Source: Pseudodesulfovibrio indicus (GTDB lineage: Bacteria > Desulfobacterota > Desulfovibrionia > Desulfovibrionales > Desulfovibrionaceae). Taken from it: DNA of 64,000 nucleotides. Below are positions 61,407-64,000 of this stretch, piece after piece (position 1 is the stretch's first letter; each line of letters starts with the position of its first letter). A model generated the notes under the pieces. It searched no databases, was not told the origin of the DNA, and saw only the letters and a program-made list of their open reading frames with translations. The position numbers were made by a program, and so were the translations under genes. The stretch covers positions 1,364,001 to 1,428,000 of the forward strand of contig NZ_CP014206.1 in the NCBI RefSeq assembly GCF_001563225.1, given 5' to 3'.

Positions 61407-62033
61407 ATGAGCCTCCCTCTGTTTCCGCGGTCCGGGGACAAGCACACGTGCAATCTGAGCGAAGCGGTCACCAAGCCGAACATCGTCGTGGGCGAATACA
61501 CCTATTACCACGATTTCGACGATCCGCTGCGATTCCAGGACAGGAACGTCCTCTACCATTACCCCGTGAACAACGATAGACTGGTCATTGGGAAGTTCTG
61601 CTCCATCGCTCACGGGGCCAAGTTTCTGTTCAACGGCGGCAACCACAAGCAGGCCGCCTGCGTCAATTACCCGTTCGCCATTTTCGGCGAGCTGTGGGAG
61701 CACGAGCTGCACATTGCCGACAGTTGGGACAACCGGGGCGACATCGTCATCGGGAACGACGTCTGGATTGGGTTCGAGGCGCTGGTCATGGCCGGGGTCA
61801 CGATCGGCGACGGGGCGCGGATCGGCTCCCGGGCCATCGTGACCCGCGACGTCCCCGCCTATGCCGTGGTGGCCGGGGCCCCGGCGAAGCTGATCAGGAA
61901 ACGGTTCCCGGACGAGGACATCGCCCTGCTGGAACAAGTCCGCTGGTGGGACTGGTCCGAGGAACGCATCAAGCGCGACCTGCACCTGCTCATGGGCGAC
62001 GTCTCGGCATTGAGGGAGTCCGTGGGAGAGTAG
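61407..62033 (+). CDS. CatB/Vat-type hexapeptide acetyltransferase
   Basis: 208 aa, the usual length of xenobiotic acetyltransferases (chloramphenicol or streptogramin type). The left-handed beta-helix hexapeptide repeats run from VIGKFCSIAHGAKFLFNGG, with the catalytic His in NGGNHK, to IVIGNDVWIGFEALVMAGV and VVAGAPAKLIRKRF. They transfer acetyl from acetyl-CoA to hydroxyl groups; the natural substrate is not given by sequence. AAAGGAAAATC precedes the ATG at 61407. Single gene with its own terminator. Confidence 0.9.
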   Translation: MSLPLFPRSGDKHTCNLSEAVTKPNIVVGEYTYYHDFDDPLRFQDRNVLYHYPVNNDRLVIGKFCSIAHGAKFLFNGGNHKQAACVNYPFAIFGELWEHELHIADSWDNRGDIVIGNDVWIGFEALVMAGVTIGDGARIGSRAIVTRDVPAYAVVAGAPAKLIRKRFPDEDIALLEQVRWWDWSEERIKRDLHLLMGDVSALRESVGE

Positions 62034-62059
62034 CGCCGTTCGCTGCGTCGCCAACGAAA

Positions 62060-62088
62060 AAGGCCTTACGCTCGCGGCGTAAGGCCTT
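62060..62088. terminator. Bidirectional terminator between the acetyltransferase and the tRNA fragment
   Basis: AAGGCCTTACGC and GCGTAAGGCCTT (12 bp, loop TCGCG), flanked by A and T runs on either side. It is a near copy of the tRNA-Glu terminator at 41627-41655. Confidence 0.85.
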
Positions 62089-62092
62089 TTGA

Positions 62093-62146
62093 TTCCTTGG
62101 CGTCCCCAAGGGGATTTGAACCCCTGTTAACGGCGTGAAAGGCCGT
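62093..62146 (-). repeat. Exact 54-bp copy of the tRNA-Glu 3' end (attachment-site-like)
   Basis: Identical to 41660-41713, covering the 3' trailer, CCA, acceptor 3' strand, T-arm, variable loop and half of the anticodon stem. The match ends at the anticodon stem and the 5' half is missing. The adjoining AAACAATCAA also flanks the degenerate fragment at 51951. Confidence 0.9.
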
Positions 62147-62606
62147 AAACAATCAACCGGAAGGTCGCTTACATACGTTATTTCAATGGGTTGAAATAGC
62201 CACATTCAACACTAAAACAATAGTTGCCGCTGAAAATGACACTTGGGTGACACGCACAATTTGTCGGAAAGAAGATGGAATTGGAAGAGCTCGCCCTGCG
62301 AACGAAACTATTAGGGCCAGGGCTGTGATCGAAAGAAAAGTATTGGTGATCATACGCATGGATGCCTTCATCGGGTTTTTCGGGGCGCGTTTCAACACAC
62401 TCCTCGCAATCACCGTGCCATAACCTTCAATTCCGACTCTGTTGATATACAATTGAGCCGGTTGGCGATATCGTCTCCACGAAGCGGCAGACGGTCCTGG
62501 TGCCTTTGTATGTAATCAATGGCATATTCTTGCGCCTTCGATTGCGCAACATTGCGCAGGGTTGTCAAAAACTCCACAGAATTTCAACCGATTGCGTCAG
62601 CGGCGA
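62147..62606. other. Lower-GC stretch of 460 bp with one doubtful short frame
   Basis: A minus-strand frame (up to 89 codons, 62183-62452) has two hydrophobic segments (TNTFLSITALALIVSFAG; FSAATIVLVLNVAI) and might be a small membrane protein, but its start and ribosome site are unclear. Composition suggests DNA left by an integrated element. Confidence 0.3.
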
Positions 62607-64000
62607 TCAGCGTCTCCGGACCACGGCGATGGTCATGTCGTCCATTTGCCCGGCTTGGCCGCGGAATGCGACTAGGGCCGTTTCCAGGGCAGTGATGATC
62701 GCCCGGGCGGGTTGGCCCGCATTGGCCCGGACCAGGTCCTTGAGCCGCTCCTTGCCGAACATCTCGCCGGACGGGGAGTGCATCTCCCAGATGCCGTCGG
62801 TTCCGATGATGATGTATTGCCCGGACTTAAGCGCCGGCTTGGATCCGACTTCGAAATCGACGTCATGGGTCACGCCCAGGGGTAGCCCGTCGCCGAGCAG
62901 CTCCTCGAAGGTGCCGGCTTCGGGGTCGAAGAGCAGGGCAGGGTCGTGGCCTGCGCGGACCCACCGGGCGCCGCCATCGACCAGCTCCAGCAGGAACAGG
63001 GTCATGAATCGGCCGGTCCCTTCCACGTCATCGGTGATCAGCTCGTTGACCCGGCGCACGGCCTCGTCCAGCCCGGCGTCGCCGGAGAGCTGGCCGCGCA
63101 AGTAAGCGCGAACCGAAGCCATGAGCAGCGCAGCCTGCATGCCGTGACCGCTGACGTCACCCACGGCCACGATCAACCCTTCGCTTTCCCCCGAAGAACG
63201 GCGGATGAATCCGTAATAGTCGCCTCCGGTTTCATCGCAATAGGAACTTGTGGCGGCCACGTCCGCCCAGTCGAAAGCGGGCGGCTTTGCTGGAAGCAGA
63301 CTCTGCTGCACCTCCTGGGCGACCTCCAGGGAATTCTTCAGCTTCACCCGTTCCTTCAGCTCGGGGATCATGCTGTTGAAGGCCATGCCGAGCTGACCGA
63401 CCTCGTCCGTGGAGCGGATGGTCGCCCGGACCGCGAAGTTGCCCTTGGCCACGCTCCGGACCGAGTCCGCCAGTTCACTGATGTTCCGCGTGAACATCCG
63501 GGAGAGGAACAGCGAGAGCAGCAGGACGGAGACGGCCACGGCCAGGGCCACGAACCCCATCTTGCTGTTGTGCTCGTCCACCTGTTCCTCCACGAAGGCG
63601 CGGGCGGCCTGTGCGTCGCGAACGATGTCGGATTTGGGGACGATGATCAACAGCGAGGTGCCGTTCTCGTCCATGGGTGAAAACGCCCACAGCGCCTGTC
63701 CGCCGAGGTGCTCCATGCCGACCACGCCCGGCTTGCCCGCGAGCAGGCTGTCGGCCATGAGGCCGAACTGCTCCGGGTCCGTGGGTTCGATCCAGGATTC
63801 GCTCTCCGGGACCATCCAGTGGGCAGGACCGCTGCGGTCGCTCTGCTCCTCGGCCACGATTCTGACCCGGGCGGGGCTGCCCTCCGCCCCCGGTTCCGGC
63901 CGGACCAGAAGGGCGTCGGCCGAGGAGGAAAAGATGCTCACGTGCCGGTTCTTGCGCAGCACGGAGTCCACCGGGATGACCAGGGTCAGGTTGCCCTGAA
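62607..64000 (-). CDS. RsbU/SpoIIE-type PP2C phosphatase with membrane sensor and HAMP domain, 5' end beyond the window
   Basis: At least 464 aa; the frame continues past 64000, so the start and first membrane segment are missing. An extracytoplasmic sensor part is followed by a membrane helix (FVALAVAVSVLLLSLFL), a HAMP domain (SVAKGNFAVRATIRSTDEVG) and a SpoIIE-like phosphatase. The phosphatase has LEVAQEVQQSLLP, the metal residues in GGDYYGF and GDVSGHG, GTDGIWE and a final QMDDMTIAVVRR. Such proteins dephosphorylate anti-sigma antagonists or STAS proteins in partner-switch signalling. No partner gene is in the window. Confidence 0.9.
   Translation of the reverse strand, partial: QGNLTLVIPVDSVLRKNRHVSIFSSSADALLVRPEPGAEGSPARVRIVAEEQSDRSGPAHWMVPESESWIEPTDPEQFGLMADSLLAGKPGVVGMEHLGGQALWAFSPMDENGTSLLIIVPKSDIVRDAQAARAFVEEQVDEHNSKMGFVALAVAVSVLLLSLFLSRMFTRNISELADSVRSVAKGNFAVRATIRSTDEVGQLGMAFNSMIPELKERVKLKNSLEVAQEVQQSLLPAKPPAFDWADVAATSSYCDETGGDYYGFIRRSSGESEGLIVAVGDVSGHGMQAALLMASVRAYLRGQLSGDAGLDEAVRRVNELITDDVEGTGRFMTLFLLELVDGGARWVRAGHDPALLFDPEAGTFEELLGDGLPLGVTHDVDFEVGSKPALKSGQYIIIGTDGIWEMHSPSGEMFGKERLKDLVRANAGQPARAIITALETALVAFRGQAGQMDDMTIAVVRRR

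Overview
The window looks like chromosome from a sulfate-reducing Desulfovibrionaceae bacterium (Desulfovibrio or Pseudodesulfovibrio type). The evidence is a multihaem HmcA-type cytochrome c, a periplasmic FdhAB formate dehydrogenase with FdhD/FdhE, two CooS carbon monoxide dehydrogenases, a selenocysteine tRNA and a high-GC backbone. All functions below are read from sequence motifs and general family knowledge; nothing was searched or computed.

Layout. 1-9.9 kb is backbone: hmcA (cut by the window edge), small secreted or lipoproteins, an RRM RNA-binding protein behind a terminator-like leader, tex, tRNA-Sec with a 117-bp tandem repeat array beside it, and an ECF sigma/membrane protein/Spy-like operon. 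10.04-35.24 kb is a low-GC island of about 25.2 kb that splits a small antibiotic-biosynthesis-monooxygenase gene into a 5' half (9874-10035) and a 3' half (35236-35373). Its right arm is a mobility module: three tyrosine recombinases, a RecD-like helicase and two small coiled-coil proteins. Its left part is a set of cargo cassettes separated by decayed ends of one IS3-like element: (i) a radical SAM protein plus a homospermidine-synthase-like/SET/radical-SAM-SPASM triple fusion, (ii) a large ABC-type ATPase with a zinc-hook-like CxxC, (iii) a type II CBASS operon (CD-NTase, Cap2, Cap3, TM-SAVED effector) with a secreted nuclease and a PD-(D/E)XK nuclease. A second nuclease and an XRE regulator with palindromic operators follow.

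35.4-64 kb returns to high-GC backbone: an iron-type ABC transporter, a hybrid histidine kinase (frameshifted), tRNA-Glu, a chemoreceptor broken by a 43-bp tandem duplication, a DUF389 protein, fdhD (frameshifted), fdhE, fdhB, fdhA (cysteine instead of selenocysteine), two closely similar cooS genes with sigma-54 promoters and shared palindromic upstream sites, a DUF169 gene, an HPP membrane protein, a GAF/sigma-54 activator with a cysteine cluster, a CatB/Vat-type acetyltransferase and an RsbU-like phosphatase cut by the right edge. Two 3'-end fragments of tRNA-Glu (51.95 and 62.1 kb) look like old integration scars.

How it fits together. The backbone is about periplasmic formate and CO oxidation feeding cytochromes, with cooS1 and cooS2 probably controlled by the nearby sigma-54 activator. 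The island is a defence and modification cargo carrier. Its most novel content is the two-gene radical SAM/HSS/SET operon at 11.3-15.4 kb, for which I know no described counterpart.
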